From NCBI GenBank assembly GCA_946479285.1, contig CAMLFH010000004.1, positions 1 through 64,000 of the forward strand: 64,000 nucleotides of DNA, read 5' to 3'. The stretch's first letter is position 1; every line of letters starts with the position of its first letter. Positions 24,422 to 33,795 of the stretch are shown here, in pieces. The stretch is from an uncultured Flavobacteriales bacterium. GTDB taxonomy: Bacteria; Bacteroidota; Bacteroidia; Flavobacteriales; Crocinitomicaceae. The translations under genes were made by a program, and so were the position numbers. Under the pieces are notes generated by a model that made no database searches, was not told the DNA's origin, and worked only from the letters and a program-made list of their open reading frames with translations.

Positions 24422-24915
24422 GTTCAAAAGACGTTCAGATCACCAACAAAGAAGGAGCCGAAACCATTGCCATTGGTGCTTCTGCATACACTATTTTACT
24501 AAGCAGCCAGCATTCCGAAGGTCAGCTGGCGATCATCGAAATGCTGGTTCCGCCAAATGCAGGACCAATTCCGCACGAACACAAAGGTTTCCAGGAATGT
24601 TTCTACGTATTGGAAGGTGAAGTAGAGATGATCACCAAAGAAAACCGGATTCTTGCAAAACAGGGAGATCTGGTTCATATTCCTTTAGATGGGCCAATCC
24701 ACTGCTTTAAAAACACAGGTTCCGTAAATGCACGTTTGCTGTGTATTGTTGCCCCTGCCGGTTTGGATCAGTTTTTCGAAGAAGCCGGGCGGAAAATCCC
24801 TTCAGGAACATTGCCAGAACCCGTTCCGCCAACTCCGGAACAAGTTGCTTTTGCCAATCAAACCGCTGAGAAATACGGCCAGAAACTTTACCCGAAAGAT
24901 TATTTGGACCAATGA
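24418..24915 (+). CDS. Cupin-domain protein
   Basis: A 165-residue single-domain cupin. Motif 1 reads GPIPHEHKGFQECFYVLEGEVE (metal ligands His, His, Glu) and motif 2 reads GDLVHIPLDGPIHCFKN (third His). It resembles quercetinase-like small cupins that bind a divalent metal; the substrate is unknown. It overlaps both neighbours by 4 bp and so lies in the middle of a three-gene operon (24203-25553). Confidence 0.85.
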   Translation: MSSKDVQITNKEGAETIAIGASAYTILLSSQHSEGQLAIIEMLVPPNAGPIPHEHKGFQECFYVLEGEVEMITKENRILAKQGDLVHIPLDGPIHCFKNTGSVNARLLCIVAPAGLDQFFEEAGRKIPSGTLPEPVPPTPEQVAFANQTAEKYGQKLYPKDYLDQ

Positions 24916-25553
24916 GGCAACTCTCAATTATACTAATTCTTTCAATTTTCTTCGTAACACTTCCGGTACAGGCAAAAGCAGATTCTATTCCCAACAAAAT
25001 GCATCTTTCTTTACAGTTGTCTCCTTTGGCATTGATTGATTTTTACAACGGGTCCAGTTACCGCATTGGAAGTCAGTTAATTCTAAGCAAGAATATTGCC
25101 GTAAGTGCCGATTTTGGCGGATACTTTAAGCATTTCAACTATTTAAAGAACAATAAAGGGTTTTATAGTTTTGCGGCATTCAAATACAGATTGCCCAACT
25201 CGGGAGAATCCTGGCTTTCTTTCAGTTATTCCTACAAACAGCAGCGTTTCGATTACCACGATTCGTTTGTAAAAGATCCCAATACTCCCATCGTTGTAAA
25301 GGTGCAGAAATACGTTCATTGCTTCAACCTCAATTACGAAACAAATGCCATTCTATTTAGAAAATCTTATATCAATTTTTATGTAGGAATAGGAATCCGG
25401 TTCAGAAATGTTCAATCTTTTCAGACCAAACATGAGTTTGACGAGCTATCAGACGGCGGCGATTCCCAAACACTTTATTTTGTGCTGATTCCCGGGCAAA
25501 ACGTGTGGTTCAATATCAATGCCGGCTTACGACTTGGATTCTATTTGTTCTAA
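24912..25553 (+). CDS. Exported beta-barrel-like protein, unknown
   Basis: A 213-residue protein with a signal peptide (ILILSIFFVTLPVQAKA) followed by about eight alternating beta strands with aromatic ends (GFYSFAAFKYRL, SWLSFSYSYKQQRF, NFYVGIGIRFRNVQ), ending INAGLRLGFYLF, an outer-membrane-like C-terminus. It is likely a small outer-membrane barrel. Its start overlaps the cupin stop by 4 bp. A functional link to the cupin is suggested only by this coupling. Confidence 0.65.
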   Translation: MRQLSIILILSIFFVTLPVQAKADSIPNKMHLSLQLSPLALIDFYNGSSYRIGSQLILSKNIAVSADFGGYFKHFNYLKNNKGFYSFAAFKYRLPNSGESWLSFSYSYKQQRFDYHDSFVKDPNTPIVVKVQKYVHCFNLNYETNAILFRKSYINFYVGIGIRFRNVQSFQTKHEFDELSDGGDSQTLYFVLIPGQNVWFNINAGLRLGFYLF

Positions 25554-25635
25554 AAAAAATTCTGCGTACTGATTCCACAATTTAATTCATTTAATTTGAA
25601 CATTTTTTATCTTACACTTTTTTGAACTTTCAATC

Positions 25636-25947
25636 ATGATATCAGTAATAGTAAGCTACCAGGTAAAGCCTGATTTTGCAGCACAAAACAAGGCAAACAT
25701 TCAAACCTTTTTGAAAGATTTCGAACAATTGGATGCCTCCAAATTCAAATACACAGTCTTGTTGAAAGAAGATGGCGTTTCATTCGTTCATTATTCCCAA
25801 TATGCCGATGAAGCAATGCAAACTCAGCTCTTAAATGTTGCCTCCTTTAAAGCTTTCCAGGAAATGCGCGATGCCAGCGGATTAAATGATTCACACAAGT
25901 TGGAAATCCTGCAATCAGTCGGTTCAAAGGGAAATTATCAATTATGA
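25636..25947 (+). CDS. Small ABM-like (dimeric alpha/beta barrel) protein
   Basis: A 103-residue cytoplasmic protein. Its pattern, a first strand ISVIVSYQVKP, a helix, a strand YTVLLKEDGVSFVHYSQYAD, and helix FKAFQEMRDA, resembles the antibiotic-biosynthesis monooxygenase-like ferredoxin fold. No catalytic residues are identifiable, so a generic assignment is all that is justified. Its stop codon sits inside the AT-rich inverted repeat at 25933-25975. Confidence 0.55.
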   Translation: MISVIVSYQVKPDFAAQNKANIQTFLKDFEQLDASKFKYTVLLKEDGVSFVHYSQYADEAMQTQLLNVASFKAFQEMRDASGLNDSHKLEILQSVGSKGNYQL

Positions 25948-25975
25948 ATTATCAAGTGCTTACTAATTGATAATT
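25933..25975. terminator. AT-rich 12-bp inverted repeat between convergent genes
   Basis: AATTATCAATTA (25933-25944) pairs perfectly with TAATTGATAATT (25964-25975). It lies at the convergent ends of the small plus-strand gene and the symporter and may terminate weakly in both directions; the stem has almost no GC. Confidence 0.45.
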
Positions 25976-25987
25976 ATCACATTATAA

Positions 25988-27280
25988 TTATTTCAACGCT
26001 TTCTTCAACGCTTCCGGGTCCAACTGTTTTTCCCAGCGCGCCACTACAATCGTAGCAACAGCATTTCCAATAAAATTGGTTAAAGCTCTGCATTCCGACA
26101 TAAATTTGTCTATTCCGAAAATCAAGGTCATTCCCTCAATCGGAACTTTAGGGAATACGGCCAGGGTTGCTGCCAAAGTAATAAATCCGGCACCCGAAAC
26201 ACCTGCTGCCCCTTTTGAACTCAACATGGCAACTAAAAGTAAAGTAGCCTGTTGACCAAAGGTTAATTCTACATTACAGGCTTGTGCGATAAAGAGCGCG
26301 GCCAAAGTCATGTAAATATTGGTCCCGTCCAAATTAAAAGAATATCCGGTAGGAATTACCAAACCTACTACCTGACTGGAACAACCGGCATTTTCCAGCT
26401 TTTTCATGACTCCCGGTAAAGCAGGCTCCGAAGAACTTGTTCCAAATACCAGGAAAATCTCCTCTTTAATATACCGGATTAGTTTGAAAATGTTAAACCC
26501 ATTGTAGCGCGCCACAAGACCAAGTACAACAATAACAAAAAAGGCAGAAGTTCCATAAAAAACAAGAACCAGCTCTCCCAATTTATTCAGACTCTGAATT
26601 CCCGTTTTCCCAATAGTAAATGCCATCGCTCCAAAAGCACCAATCGGCGCCACCTTCATCAGGATTTCTACAATCTTAAAAATGGGATGTGTAATTGCCT
26701 GGAAGAAATCAATTACCGGTTTGCTTTTTTCAGCAGTTATTGACAATGCAATCCCAAACAGGATTGCTACGAACAAAACCTGGAGAATATTGTCTCCTGT
26801 CAACGAGCTCAGAAAAGTATTCGGTATAATCTCTAAAATAAAATGGGTAAAGGAATGATCATGTGCAGATGCTTGATAAGTGCTCAATTTGATAGCTTCT
26901 TCACTCGTTTTCGCAACCGATGTAGGATCGAAATTGAATCCGTCACCCGGACGAATCACATTACTCACAACCATCCCGATGATCAATGCCAGGGTAGAAA
27001 ATGTGAGGAAATAAATAAATGCCTTTCCAGTAACTCTCCCAACTTTCTTCAAATCGTTCATCGAAGCGATCCCGACCGTGATCGTAATAAAAATGACTGG
27101 AGCGATAATCATTTTGATCAGCTTAATAAAACCATCCGCCAGGGGTTGCATTTTCTGTCCAAGATCGGGATTGAAATGTCCTAATAAAATACCGGCTACA
27201 ATAGCAACCAATACTTGAAAATACAAAGCTCTATACCACGGTTTCGGTTTTACGGGTTTCGCATTCAGATCTACTTCCAT
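25988..27280 (-). CDS. Dicarboxylate/amino acid:cation (Na+ or H+) symporter, SDF family
   Basis: A 430-residue membrane transporter of the glutamate/C4-dicarboxylate symporter (GltP/DctA) family. It shows the serine-rich loop [20 protein letters not shown] and the signature [15 protein letters not shown], the equivalent of the NMDGT cation site, then [17 protein letters not shown] (hairpin HP2) and [17 protein letters not shown]. About eight membrane helices are present from residue 20 on. It imports glutamate, aspartate or dicarboxylates. It lies 69 bp downstream of an MFS transporter on the same strand and may be cotranscribed with it. Confidence 0.9.
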   Translation of the reverse strand: MEVDLNAKPVKPKPWYRALYFQVLVAIVAGILLGHFNPDLGQKMQPLADGFIKLIKMIIAPVIFITITVGIASMNDLKKVGRVTGKAFIYFLTFSTLALIIGMVVSNVIRPGDGFNFDPTSVAKTSEEAIKLSTYQASAHDHSFTHFILEIIPNTFLSSLTGDNILQVLFVAILFGIALSITAEKSKPVIDFFQAITHPIFKIVEILMKVAPIGAFGAMAFTIGKTGIQSLNKLGELVLVFYGTSAFFVIVVLGLVARYNGFNIFKLIRYIKEEIFLVFGTSSSEPALPGVMKKLENAGCSSQVVGLVIPTGYSFNLDGTNIYMTLAALFIAQACNVELTFGQQATLLLVAMLSSKGAAGVSGAGFITLAATLAVFPKVPIEGMTLIFGIDKFMSECRALTNFIGNAVATIVVARWEKQLDPEALKKALK

Positions 27281-27349
27281 CGGATATTTTTTAGGGAATA
27301 ATTTCGTTGAATATATTAATTATTGGGCAATTGGAAGCCTTTCGCCGGT

Positions 27350-28678
27350 TTATTCCTCCACAAAATCAAGATCCCGACCATGTGTTTCCGGAATACTCCA
27401 GGTACTGTAGATTCCCAATGCAAATGCCACTGCTCCTACAATTGCTGCTGCCACCAACGCATTTTGCCCTGCTCCAATCATAGTTTCAAAACTGAGAGTC
27501 ATCAGAATTACTAGCCCACGAACCATATTCGGAATTGTGGTTGCCGCCGTAGAACGGATATTCGTTCCAAACTGCTCTGCTCCTATCGTTACAAACATGG
27601 CCCAATACCCGGTTCCGAAACCAAACCAGCAGCACATGAAATAATACATGCCTGTTGAATGAATATTCCCCGAAAGGATCCAAACAACACTTATCAGGGT
27701 AAACGCCATCATCCACAAAATAGATTTCCTGCGTGATTTCAGCCAGTGACTTAAAATTCCGCTGAAAATATCTCCCACTGAAATCCCGATATAACCATAC
27801 ATAATGGCATCTCCCGGGTTAATTTCTCCTTTGATACCCAAAGCTTCCCCTAAAACATTCCCGAAAACAGCTAAGATCCCGATGCAGAACCAGGTGGGCA
27901 AACCGATAAAAATACAGCGGAGATAGCGCCAAAAACGCTCCCAATTTGTGAAAAACATCAGGAAGTTTCCCCGTTTGACTTCTCGCTGCTTCGTTTCATT
28001 GAAAATCCCGGATTCCAGGACGCCAATCCGCATCAACAGCAAGCAAATTCCCATTCCGCCGCCAATAAAATAAGCCAGGCTCCAATTACCGTCAGTAAGT
28101 CTCACGGTTAAATTGGCGACTACAGCTCCTGACAAACCAATTCCGGCAACCAATGAGGTTCCCAAAGCACGTAATTCTTTGGGTAAAACTTCGGAAACTA
28201 GCGTAATCCCTGCACCCAATTCACCAGCGAGGCCAATTCCTGCAATGAAGCGCAAAGCCACGTAAGTATAAGTCAGGTTTTCTTTGTCATTGGGAAAATA
28301 GGGCAGAAAACCACACATGATATTGGCTAATGAGTATAAAACGATGGAACCGAAAAGAACGGATAAACGTCCTTTCTTATCTCCCAAAACTCCCCATAAA
28401 ATTCCTCCGAGCAACAACCCTCCCATTTGCCAGTTAAAGATCAGCGTTCCAACACTTAACAATTCCCCTTCTGAGAATCCAAGCGTTTTTAAACTCGGCG
28501 TACGCACAATTCCAAAAAGCAGTAAATCGTAAATATCTACGAAGTAGCCCAATGCCGCAATAATAACTGGCAGGGACCACAAGGGCTTGTAAGAGATTTT
28601 ATCTTTCAAAGTAGTTTGTTTTGAGATTCGAATATACTTAATCGCTTTTAAATTACGAATGAATAGTGCGGATTTCAT
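27350..28678 (-). CDS. Major facilitator superfamily transporter
   Basis: A 442-residue MFS protein with about twelve membrane helices. The loop after helix 2 carries motif A (GVLGDKKGRLSVLFG), and helix 4-5 shows RFIAGIGLAGELGAGITLV, as in the sugar/metabolite:H+ symporter branch. The substrate cannot be named. I start it at the ATG at 28678; the frame is open to 28825 but that extension runs through a 24-bp palindrome and lacks membrane or transporter features. Confidence 0.8.
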   Translation of the reverse strand: MKSALFIRNLKAIKYIRISKQTTLKDKISYKPLWSLPVIIAALGYFVDIYDLLLFGIVRTPSLKTLGFSEGELLSVGTLIFNWQMGGLLLGGILWGVLGDKKGRLSVLFGSIVLYSLANIMCGFLPYFPNDKENLTYTYVALRFIAGIGLAGELGAGITLVSEVLPKELRALGTSLVAGIGLSGAVVANLTVRLTDGNWSLAYFIGGGMGICLLLMRIGVLESGIFNETKQREVKRGNFLMFFTNWERFWRYLRCIFIGLPTWFCIGILAVFGNVLGEALGIKGEINPGDAIMYGYIGISVGDIFSGILSHWLKSRRKSILWMMAFTLISVVWILSGNIHSTGMYYFMCCWFGFGTGYWAMFVTIGAEQFGTNIRSTAATTIPNMVRGLVILMTLSFETMIGAGQNALVAAAIVGAVAFALGIYSTWSIPETHGRDLDFVEE

Positions 28679-28714
28679 GCAAATAGGAATCCCATGAACA
28701 TTTTTCAGAATTCG

Positions 28715-28738
28715 AGAGTTCGAGAATTCTCGAACTCT
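28715..28738. repeat. Perfect 24-bp palindrome upstream of the MFS gene
   Basis: The half site AGAGTTCGAGAA (28715-28726) is followed directly by its reverse complement, with no loop. It ends 37 bp before the MFS start codon. It may be an operator or a cruciform-forming repeat; nearby GAATTC-containing repeats at 15532 look related. Confidence 0.65.
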
Positions 28739-28842
28739 GAACCGAATGATTAAAACATGGTTCGTTAAAACGCGAATTCTATTCAAAAGAATAAAAATCA
28801 AGTCTCCTGAGCGATTACTCTTCAAATTCTAGTCCTATTTCG

Positions 28843-28850
28843 TAATTTTA
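28843..28850 (+). promoter_or_regulatory. Near-leaderless ribD promoter (-7 element TAATTTTA)
   Basis: TAATTTTA ends 5 bp before the GTG start codon of ribD, with TTC (28821-28823) exactly 19 bp upstream as a weak -33 element. Confidence 0.45.
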
Positions 28851-28855
28851 GCATC

Positions 28856-29893
28856 GTGAATTCCGACGAAAAATACATGCTTCGTGCTTTACAACTTGCT
28901 AAATTGGGTGGTACTGCAACGAAATCCAATCCACTGGTTGGTGCTGTGATTGTATGGAACAACGAGATCATTGGTGAAGGATACCATCAAAAATACGGCG
29001 AAGCACATGCAGAAGTCAATGCCGTAAATTCCGTAAAAGATAAAACGATACTCCGGGAAGCTGTGATCTACGTCACGTTGGAACCCTGTTCGCATTTTGG
29101 AAAAACACCACCTTGTGCGGATTTACTGGTGAAACATCAGTTTAAACGCGTTGTGATTGCTCAGATCGATCCGTTTTCAGAAGTTTCCGGACGTGGAATC
29201 GAAAAGCTCAGAAATGCCGGAATTGATGTAGAGTGCGGAATTTTAGAAGATGACGCCAACCAACTGAATAGACGATTCATTACTTTTCATACCAAAAAGC
29301 GTCCTTATATTACCTTGAAATGGGCCCAAACAAAAGACGGTTTTATAGATCGCGATCGTTCTGCCGACTCAGAATCGGGAATCAACTGGATTTCGCAAGC
29401 TGAAACGCAAGTCATTACACACCAAATTCGAAGTACAGAACAAGCCATTTTAGTTGGCTGGAGAACCATTCAAAACGACAATCCTTCATTGACGACACGT
29501 GCTTTCACAGGACAAAACCCTTTAAGGATTGTAATCGATCCGCAACTAAAAGCATCAAAAAATGCCGCTGTTTTCACCGATGGAAACGAAACAATCGTGT
29601 TAAACCTCCTGAAAGAAGAGGAAATTGGTTTTGTCCGTTATATAAAACTGAAAGACATTAGTCCGCAATCAATCCTGGAAACCATGTTTCAACTCAATAT
29701 CCCATCTGTTTTAATTGAAGGCGGAGCGAACACCCTGTCCCGATTCATTGAATCCGGTTTATGGGATGAGGCCTTGGTTATTACGGGACAAAGCTCCTTC
29801 AAAAGCGGTTTGAAAGCTCCTGCAATTTCTAAAACGCCCGTTAAAACCGTTCTCTTCGGAAAGGACCGTTTAGACTATTTTCAGAATATTTGA
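28856..29893 (+). CDS. ribD: Bifunctional riboflavin deaminase/reductase RibD
   Basis: A 345-residue enzyme with an N-terminal cytidine-deaminase-like domain (His51 and Glu53 in HAEVNAV, Cys78 and Cys87 in PCSHFGKTPPC binding zinc) and a C-terminal dihydrofolate-reductase-like domain (from PYITLKWAQTKDGFIDR, about residue 150, to the end, with the LIEGGANTLSRFI nucleotide loop). It deaminates and then reduces the pyrimidine intermediate of riboflavin synthesis. The start is a GTG; no in-frame ATG precedes the conserved YMLRALQLA. The gene stands alone here, next to a promoter that seems to place the start codon almost at the transcript's 5' end. Confidence 0.92.
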   Translation: MNSDEKYMLRALQLAKLGGTATKSNPLVGAVIVWNNEIIGEGYHQKYGEAHAEVNAVNSVKDKTILREAVIYVTLEPCSHFGKTPPCADLLVKHQFKRVVIAQIDPFSEVSGRGIEKLRNAGIDVECGILEDDANQLNRRFITFHTKKRPYITLKWAQTKDGFIDRDRSADSESGINWISQAETQVITHQIRSTEQAILVGWRTIQNDNPSLTTRAFTGQNPLRIVIDPQLKASKNAAVFTDGNETIVLNLLKEEEIGFVRYIKLKDISPQSILETMFQLNIPSVLIEGGANTLSRFIESGLWDEALVITGQSSFKSGLKAPAISKTPVKTVLFGKDRLDYFQNI

Positions 29894-29914
29894 CGGGAAA
29901 AGTCCTCCGATCCA

Positions 29915-29944
29915 TTGTTAAACTCCCCGAATTTTCTATTTTTA
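29915..29944 (+). promoter_or_regulatory. Promoter of the metallo-hydrolase gene (TTG-N19-TATTTTTA)
   Basis: TTG at 29915-29917 and TATTTTTA at 29937-29944 are spaced exactly 19 bp; the start codon at 30001 gives a leader of about 52 nt. Confidence 0.6.
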
Positions 29945-30000
29945 GTTCGCTGTAAAGAATCTACCCCATAAACAGATTTAATACACTGAAATAAAACAAG

Positions 30001-30858
30001 ATGAAGATTTACCCAATTGAAACAGGCACATTTAAATTAGATGGCGGCGCAATGTTTGGAGTTGTTCCGAAAAGCCTGTGGTCCAAAACCAATCCGGCAG
30101 ACGAAAACAACCTATGCACCTGGTCGATGCGCTGCCTGCTGATCGAAGATGGAAATCGCTTAATTCTTATCGATACCGGGATTGGTGACAAACAAACGGA
30201 GAAATTCTTCTCTCACTATTATTTGGCTGATACCCTTACATTGGAACAAAGTCTGAACAAACTCGGATTTGGCCTGGATCAGATTACAGACGTTTTCCTT
30301 TCGCATCTGCATTTCGATCATTGCGGCGGAGCAGTTAAGTGGAACCCGGACCGGACAAAACTGGAAACTGCTTTCAAAAATGCCATTTATTGGAGTACTG
30401 AGAACCACTGGCAATGGGCGACAGAACCAAATTCACGCGAGAAAGCATCTTTCCTGAGTGAAAACATTCTTCCTCTGCAGGAAAGCGGTCAGTTAAAATT
30501 TATAGAGCGTACAGGGAATTACACCAAATCTGTCTTCAACAATATAGATGTACTTTTTGTAGATGGTCATACGGAAAGTATGATGATTCCGCACATTCAT
30601 TACCAGGACAAAACACTCGTATTTATGGCCGATCTGCTGCCAAGTACCGGACATATCCCTCTGCCCTACGTCATGGGATACGATACAAGACCTCTCATCA
30701 CTTTAGGTGAAAAAGGTATCTTTCTGGAAAACGCTGCAAATCAAGAGTTTGTACTATTTTTAGAGCATGACAGCGTGAACGAATGTTGTGTGGTAGAGCA
30801 AACCGAAAAAGGCGTACGCTTAAAAGATAGCATGACTTTCTCATCCATATTTGGATAA
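30001..30858 (+). CDS. Metallo-beta-lactamase-fold hydrolase
   Basis: A 285-residue MBL-fold protein with the zinc motif SHLHFDHCGG (His102, His104, Asp106, His107), the preceding LILIDTGIGD, a later DGHTES (third His site) and VFMADLLPST (bridging Asp). It is close in form to the N-acyl homoserine lactonase-like group, but the actual substrate may be any ester, lactone or phosphodiester; this motif alone does not prove quorum quenching. It is followed 28 bp later by the HU/SPOR gene on the same strand. Confidence 0.85.
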   Translation: MKIYPIETGTFKLDGGAMFGVVPKSLWSKTNPADENNLCTWSMRCLLIEDGNRLILIDTGIGDKQTEKFFSHYYLADTLTLEQSLNKLGFGLDQITDVFLSHLHFDHCGGAVKWNPDRTKLETAFKNAIYWSTENHWQWATEPNSREKASFLSENILPLQESGQLKFIERTGNYTKSVFNNIDVLFVDGHTESMMIPHIHYQDKTLVFMADLLPSTGHIPLPYVMGYDTRPLITLGEKGIFLENAANQEFVLFLEHDSVNECCVVEQTEKGVRLKDSMTFSSIFG

Positions 30859-30886
30859 AATTGTAAATTAGACCAAAACTTCCATC

Positions 30887-32245
30887 ATGAACAATTACTT
30901 ACTGCAACTATTAAAAGAAGTCAAAACATTGATTATTCCAGGCCTTGGAGCGCTTACTGTTACCAATGAAAGCACCGGAGAAATCTTGTTTATGCCTTAT
31001 TTGAAGTTTGACGATGGTACTTTAGCTAAGCACATCGCCAGTAAGGAAAACATAGAGCAAAACGATGCATCAAACATGATTTCGAAGTTTGTGCGTGAAG
31101 TGACAGCAGAGCTCGACAAAGGAAATTCCTACGACATGTACCAATTTGGCCGTTTTGTAAAGGTAGACGGAGAAATTGCATTTGAAGTATGGAGCGCCTC
31201 TTCTGCCAGCGAACAAAAGCCAGCTGAAACTCCGGTAGCTCAGGAAGAGAAAGTAATTCCTCCTGCCGTTGAAGAGCCGAAAGTTGAAGAGGAACCAATT
31301 GTAAAGGAGGAGAAAATAATTCCCCCTGTAGTTGAGACTCCAAAAGAAGAAAAACCTGCTGTAAAAGAAGAAAAAATCGTTGCACCGGCAGTTGAAGATG
31401 TAAAGCCGGTCGTGCAAGAGGAAAAGATCATTCCACCTATTGTGGATCCCATATCGCCTAAAGCTTCAGCGATGGCACAAACTCCAAAAAAAGACGAACC
31501 TAAAAAGGAGGAACCAAAGCCAGCTCCGGTAAAACCTATAGCGCAAAAAGAACCGGTTAAAAAAGCCGGAAAAGAGCCGAAAGCTCCGAAAGAAAAAAAG
31601 AAGACTTCGGTGTTTGCCTATGTTTTATGGGGATTCCTGGTGTTGGTTCTCGGTGCAGGAACTTTCATTGCTATCCAATTTGATACCTTGAAAAAAGATT
31701 TCCCAATTTTGGCTGACCTGGCAGGTGAAAATGACGATGTCGCTAAAGGAAGTGAAGATGTGAAAGAATTGGTAGAAGACAAGGATGTAAATAGTGATTC
31801 TGAAACAGTATCCGAACCGATTCCTGAAGATGAAGTGCAGGTAGTAGAAGATAAACTGCCTGAAACCACCGAGCCTGTGAAAAAAGAGCCGAAAAAGACT
31901 GTTGCTCCTCCAAAAAAGGAAACACCAGCTCCGAAACCGACTCCGAAACCGAAACCTGTGGTAACGGTGAATAAAAAACCGGTAACAAAAACTCCTAAGA
32001 CTTCTACAGCAAGTTTCGATGGTACAAAACCCTTCCATATCATTGCAGGATCATTCGGATCTGAAGCAAATGCCAACCGTTTAGCAGGAAAATTGCAATC
32101 CAAAGGATTTGCAGAAGCTTCCGTAACCATGAATGGCGGAATGTACCGTGTGAGCGTGAAAGGATTTGCCACCTTGAATGAAGCAACTGCTGAAGCTGCA
32201 TCCATTCAAAGTTCCGTTCCAGGTGCCTGGGTGATGAAGATGTAA
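30887..32245 (+). CDS. HU-domain/SPOR-domain membrane protein
   Basis: A 452-residue protein. Residues 1-105 form a CCDC81-like prokaryotic HU domain (LLKEVKTLIIPGLGALTV, then ENIEQNDASNMISKFVREV and MYQFGRFVKVDGEIAFE). Residues about 110-240 are a low-complexity stalk with repeats of EEKVIPPAVEE type. A single membrane helix lies at about 243-263 and a second Pro/Lys-rich stalk at 280-375. A C-terminal SPOR domain (FHIIAGSFGSEANANRLAGK, about 380-452) would bind denuded peptidoglycan in the periplasm at the division site. The topology implies an HU-like cytoplasmic head joined to a peptidoglycan-binding tail, so it may connect the chromosome or a cytoplasmic partner to the septum. This last point is inference. 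Confidence 0.85.
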   Translation: MNNYLLQLLKEVKTLIIPGLGALTVTNESTGEILFMPYLKFDDGTLAKHIASKENIEQNDASNMISKFVREVTAELDKGNSYDMYQFGRFVKVDGEIAFEVWSASSASEQKPAETPVAQEEKVIPPAVEEPKVEEEPIVKEEKIIPPVVETPKEEKPAVKEEKIVAPAVEDVKPVVQEEKIIPPIVDPISPKASAMAQTPKKDEPKKEEPKPAPVKPIAQKEPVKKAGKEPKAPKEKKKTSVFAYVLWGFLVLVLGAGTFIAIQFDTLKKDFPILADLAGENDDVAKGSEDVKELVEDKDVNSDSETVSEPIPEDEVQVVEDKLPETTEPVKKEPKKTVAPPKKETPAPKPTPKPKPVVTVNKKPVTKTPKTSTASFDGTKPFHIIAGSFGSEANANRLAGKLQSKGFAEASVTMNGGMYRVSVKGFATLNEATAEAASIQSSVPGAWVMKM

Positions 32246-32302
32246 AGAATATGACCAAAAACACATAGCATGCGATGAATCGCAATCCTGCTTTATGATC
32301 CC

Positions 32303-33754
32303 ATGAATTCGGAACAAAAACTAAAATATGTTCATTATTTAGGATTATTAATCCTAATCTATCTGGTGATCTTTTTAAAATTAGGTAGTTTTCATATGCG
32401 TCATTGGGACGAATCCATGTTTGCAGTCAACACCTATGAAATGCTGCACAACGGGAAGTATTTTTCACTTTATTTTGATGGAAAACCGGATTTGTTCAAT
32501 ACAAAACCACCATTAACCAGTTGGATTCAACTTTTATCTGTTAAAGTTTTCGGGTATAATGAACTTGCGTTGAGACTGCCCTCCGCTTTGGCAGCTGCAG
32601 CTTCAGTACTGGTCGTTTTCCGATTTATAGCAAAACACTTTTCTATGCTCTGGGCATGGATTAGTGCATTAATTCTTCTTACATCATCCGGATTTATTCA
32701 TTTTCACACTGCGCGTACTGCTGATTCCGATTCCCTACTTTGTTTGTTCGTTTTAGTCAGCAACCTCTATTTTGTAAAATACCTAATGACTAATGAGAAG
32801 AAATACATCTTCCTATTCTTCTTGTTTATTTCATTTGGATTCGCAACCAAAATGTATGCAGCTTTGTTGTTTATTCCTGCATACGCGATTATTTTAATCT
32901 GGCAAAAGAAAATGGCGGCATTCGTTTTCAATAAACATTTCTTAGCCGGAATCAGCCTTTTTTTACTCAGCGCAATTGCATTGATCTTACTTCGGGAAAT
33001 GGATACTCCCGGATATTTTCAGCAAATTCTCTCTAAAGATGCCGGACGTCTGTTAACAGTGGTAGAAAACCACAAAGAATCGGCTACTTTCTATTTTGAC
33101 AACTTCTTTCACTCTCGCTTCTCCGCTTGGTTTGTGCTTCTCATACTAGGTGCCGTTTTATCATTTTTCACTGAGAACAAATGGCATAAATCCTTTTTAA
33201 TAAGCTTAACAATACTTGTTGCTGTATATCTGGCAATTATTACTTTTTCAATTACCAAATTAGAATGGTATGACATGCCTTTGTATCCAATCATTTCGAT
33301 AATAGCTGCATACCCTGTCTATCAGCTGGTTCATTTGGCAGCTATGAATTCCAACTCCGGGAAATGGATTCAATATCCGGTTATTATAGCTGCACTATTT
33401 ATCTATCCCTATCACATGATGTTCGATAAATCCCAAAGCAACCGAATTCCTGCAGGGGAAATGAAAAATGAAGCGAGTGAATTGTACCTGTTTAGCAGGA
33501 TCAATCAAAAGGTTAACCTCGACAAGATCACTGTTTACTATTCAGAATACAATGGCTCATTGATTTTCTACAAATACAAATTAGCAGATTCAAATCAAAA
33601 AATTAAACTGACTAACAAAGGAGAATTTCAACTAAACGACAAAGTCCTGGTTTCGAATGACAGTTTGGTGAGCAAAATGCATCAGCATTATACTTTTTCA
33701 ATAATCGACCAACTTGAAAATGCCCGGCTGGTTCAGATTACAAAAGTATGGTGA
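32303..33754 (+). CDS. ArnT/PMT-like membrane glycosyltransferase (GT39/GT83 type)
   Basis: A 483-residue polytopic protein with about 11 membrane helices. The first periplasmic loop has the catalytic acidic pair RHWDESMFAVNTYEML (family DE motif) and the KPPLTSWIQLLSVKVFGYNE sequence expected of lipid-linked sugar transferases such as ArnT. Such enzymes move a sugar from a polyprenyl-phosphate donor to lipid A, a lipid or a protein in the periplasm. The acceptor here is unknown. It ends directly at a dispersed palindrome facing gapA. Confidence 0.85.
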   Translation: MNSEQKLKYVHYLGLLILIYLVIFLKLGSFHMRHWDESMFAVNTYEMLHNGKYFSLYFDGKPDLFNTKPPLTSWIQLLSVKVFGYNELALRLPSALAAAASVLVVFRFIAKHFSMLWAWISALILLTSSGFIHFHTARTADSDSLLCLFVLVSNLYFVKYLMTNEKKYIFLFFLFISFGFATKMYAALLFIPAYAIILIWQKKMAAFVFNKHFLAGISLFLLSAIALILLREMDTPGYFQQILSKDAGRLLTVVENHKESATFYFDNFFHSRFSAWFVLLILGAVLSFFTENKWHKSFLISLTILVAVYLAIITFSITKLEWYDMPLYPIISIIAAYPVYQLVHLAAMNSNSGKWIQYPVIIAALFIYPYHMMFDKSQSNRIPAGEMKNEASELYLFSRINQKVNLDKITVYYSEYNGSLIFYKYKLADSNQKIKLTNKGEFQLNDKVLVSNDSLVSKMHQHYTFSIIDQLENARLVQITKVW

Positions 33755-33781
33755 TAGGGACACGAAGCATCGCGTCCCTAT
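33754..33781. repeat. Dispersed GTAGGG-type palindrome, copy 2
   Basis: ATAGGGAC at the left and GTCCCTAT at the right, with one mismatch in the stem and the interior CGAAGCATCG. It sits between the convergent glycosyltransferase and gapA genes and may act as a bidirectional terminator. Confidence 0.8.
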
Positions 33782-33795
33782 GAATAAATATACTA

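Noticed and set aside
30001..30858. Quorum-quenching lactonase
   Set aside because: Only the generic MBL motifs are visible; the substrate cannot be deduced, so I kept a general call.
31618..32205. 195-codon antisense ORF rich in Ser, Thr and Phe
   Set aside because: It mirrors the Lys/Pro/Glu-rich low-complexity stalk of the HU/SPOR protein and is an artefact of its composition.
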